A DNA stretch of 64,000 nucleotides from Hemibagrus wyckioides. Its lineage: Eukaryota; Chordata; Actinopteri; Siluriformes; Bagridae. The position numbers and the translations under genes are program-made. Below the pieces are notes generated by a model. That model made no database searches and was not told the origin of the DNA. It saw only the letters and a program-made list of their open reading frames with translations. Shown one piece after another: positions 63,300-64,000 of the stretch; the first letter of the stretch is position 1, and the number at the start of each line of letters is the position of its first letter. The stretch spans positions 5,764,917 to 5,828,916 of the forward strand of contig NC_080729.1 in assembly GCF_019097595.1 (NCBI RefSeq), read 5' to 3'.

Positions 63300-63735
63300 T
63301 TGTTTTGAAGAACATAAAATGAGTCTTCAGTTGAGCAGTGGTGAATATTCATTGTGTGAATCGGGTTTCTTCTGCAGTAAATGCAGTACCGTGATACATC
63401 AGAACCTTTTAATTGTGTGTGCTGTATGGCGATGTGTAAAACTGTCGTGAAAAACGTGATACAGATACTGAACATAGCTGTTTTATACAAGCAGCAAAGA
63501 AAGAATCGAGCAACAGGAAATACATCTTTTGTGATTTTGAGACTTGACAGGAAACGGGAACTCGTATAGCTAATTAATTATGCTGTATTGATTTTCACAG
63601 AGAGGAGCGGGTGTCTGAAGTGTTTAACTTGTAAAGAAGTTGCGATGTAACAAATACCAAGGCTATACATTTATCACTCATAATGCATGAGGGTTTGATT
63701 CATATATTTTGTTAAATCATTCAGAACTGCCATTG
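63300..63735 (+). pseudogene. Polinton DNA polymerase B, N-terminal exonuclease remnant
   Basis: The Cys-cluster segment LSSGEYSLCESGFFCSKC matches that at about 47700. After it, in shifted frames, come KYIFCDFE (ExoI-type Asp/Glu pair, about 63520-63545), a CLKCLTCKEV stretch (about 63612-63640), and TFITHNA-GFDSY (ExoII-type, about 63668-63710). Order and spacing fit the protein-primed PolB of Polintons. Frameshifts and stops throughout; no palm region before the window ends. Confidence 0.7.
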
Positions 63736-63757
63736 CCTCAGCTGCCAGTCTGCCTCA

Positions 63758-64000
63758 GTTGTCAGAGCTGGACAAAAATGTACAATATTTCAAATCTACT
63801 TATTTCCTAAACACTACAGGGATTTTTCTTTCTTGTGTCCTGCATAATTTCACATAATAACTTACCTGAGGTCAGTGTAACATCAGGTATCAAGTCAAGA
63901 AGTTTTTATTGTCATTTCGAGCATATATAGCAGATGCAGTACATAGTGAAATGAAACAATGTTCCTCCAGGACCATGGTGCTACATAAAACACAAAACTA
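63758..64000 (-). repeat. LINE 3' tail and flank, inverted copy of 40359-40529
   Basis: Read on the minus strand it gives the GTAGCACCATGGTCCTGGAGG…CACTATGTACTGC…GAAATGACAATAAAAAC tail, then the flank shared with 40359-40529. Runs off the window edge. Confidence 0.75.

Overview
The window is nuclear DNA of a ray-finned fish. The evidence is long AT-rich introns, GT-AG split genes with fish-like protein sequence, and a dense load of teleost-type transposons (several Tc1-like families, hAT, piggyBac, Helitron, Polinton/Maverick, L2/CR1 and RTE LINEs, a tRNA-derived SINE, solo LTRs). The Tc1 and other repeat families are ones I associate with otophysan fish such as catfishes. That placement is inference; teleost is the safe call.

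Host genes, left to right: (1) the last coding exon and long 3' UTR of pik3cb (+, 713-~3460). (2) A complete slow/cardiac-class sarcomeric myosin heavy chain (+, 10909-26483). It has 37 coding exons that add up to 1936 codons, with every exon phase closing, a TATA box and two probable non-coding 5' exons upstream, and a poly(A) signal at 26542. (3) mrpl34, a mitochondrial ribosomal protein (+, 29182-30765, two exons). (4) fitm1, an ER lipid-droplet protein of muscle (-, 36737-32217, two exons). The myosin and fitm1 are both muscle genes, and I recall MYH6/MYH7 and FITM1 lying near each other on human 14q, so this may be an old linkage. mrpl34 and fitm1 converge, with 3' ends about 1.4 kb apart.

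Transposons in the gene-bearing half: two closely similar Tc1-like copies (4795-6038 and 33795-34911), the second sitting inside an older Tc1-like element within the fitm1 intron. Two myosin introns carry Tc1-type remnants, one of which holds a 109-bp near-perfect palindrome.

From about 38.8 kb to the right edge I find no host gene. This half is a graveyard of nested mobile elements: a third Tc1 family (38999-40357), a Myb/SANT-like transposon fragment, L2/CR1 LINE pieces including the ORF1 esterase domain, and a decayed Polinton (about 47.1-49.9 kb: PolB, packaging ATPase and repeated short exons). Then come a young RTE insertion with an 18-bp target duplication, a Helitron (50.8-55.75 kb) split by a hAT element that is itself split by a solo LTR, a second hAT 3' exon, a hAT MITE, and a three-exon piggyBac relic. 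A paralogous segment pair follows, one copy interrupted by another LTR-like insert, and a second Polinton PolB fragment lies at 63.3-63.7 kb.

I did not find a convincing new functional system. The best leads are the nested Helitron/hAT/LTR stack, the Polinton remnants with duplicated exons carrying SUMO-interaction-like motifs, the intronic palindrome, and two apparent intron losses in the myosin. Coordinates of splice sites were read by eye; family names rest on remembered protein signatures, not on searches.
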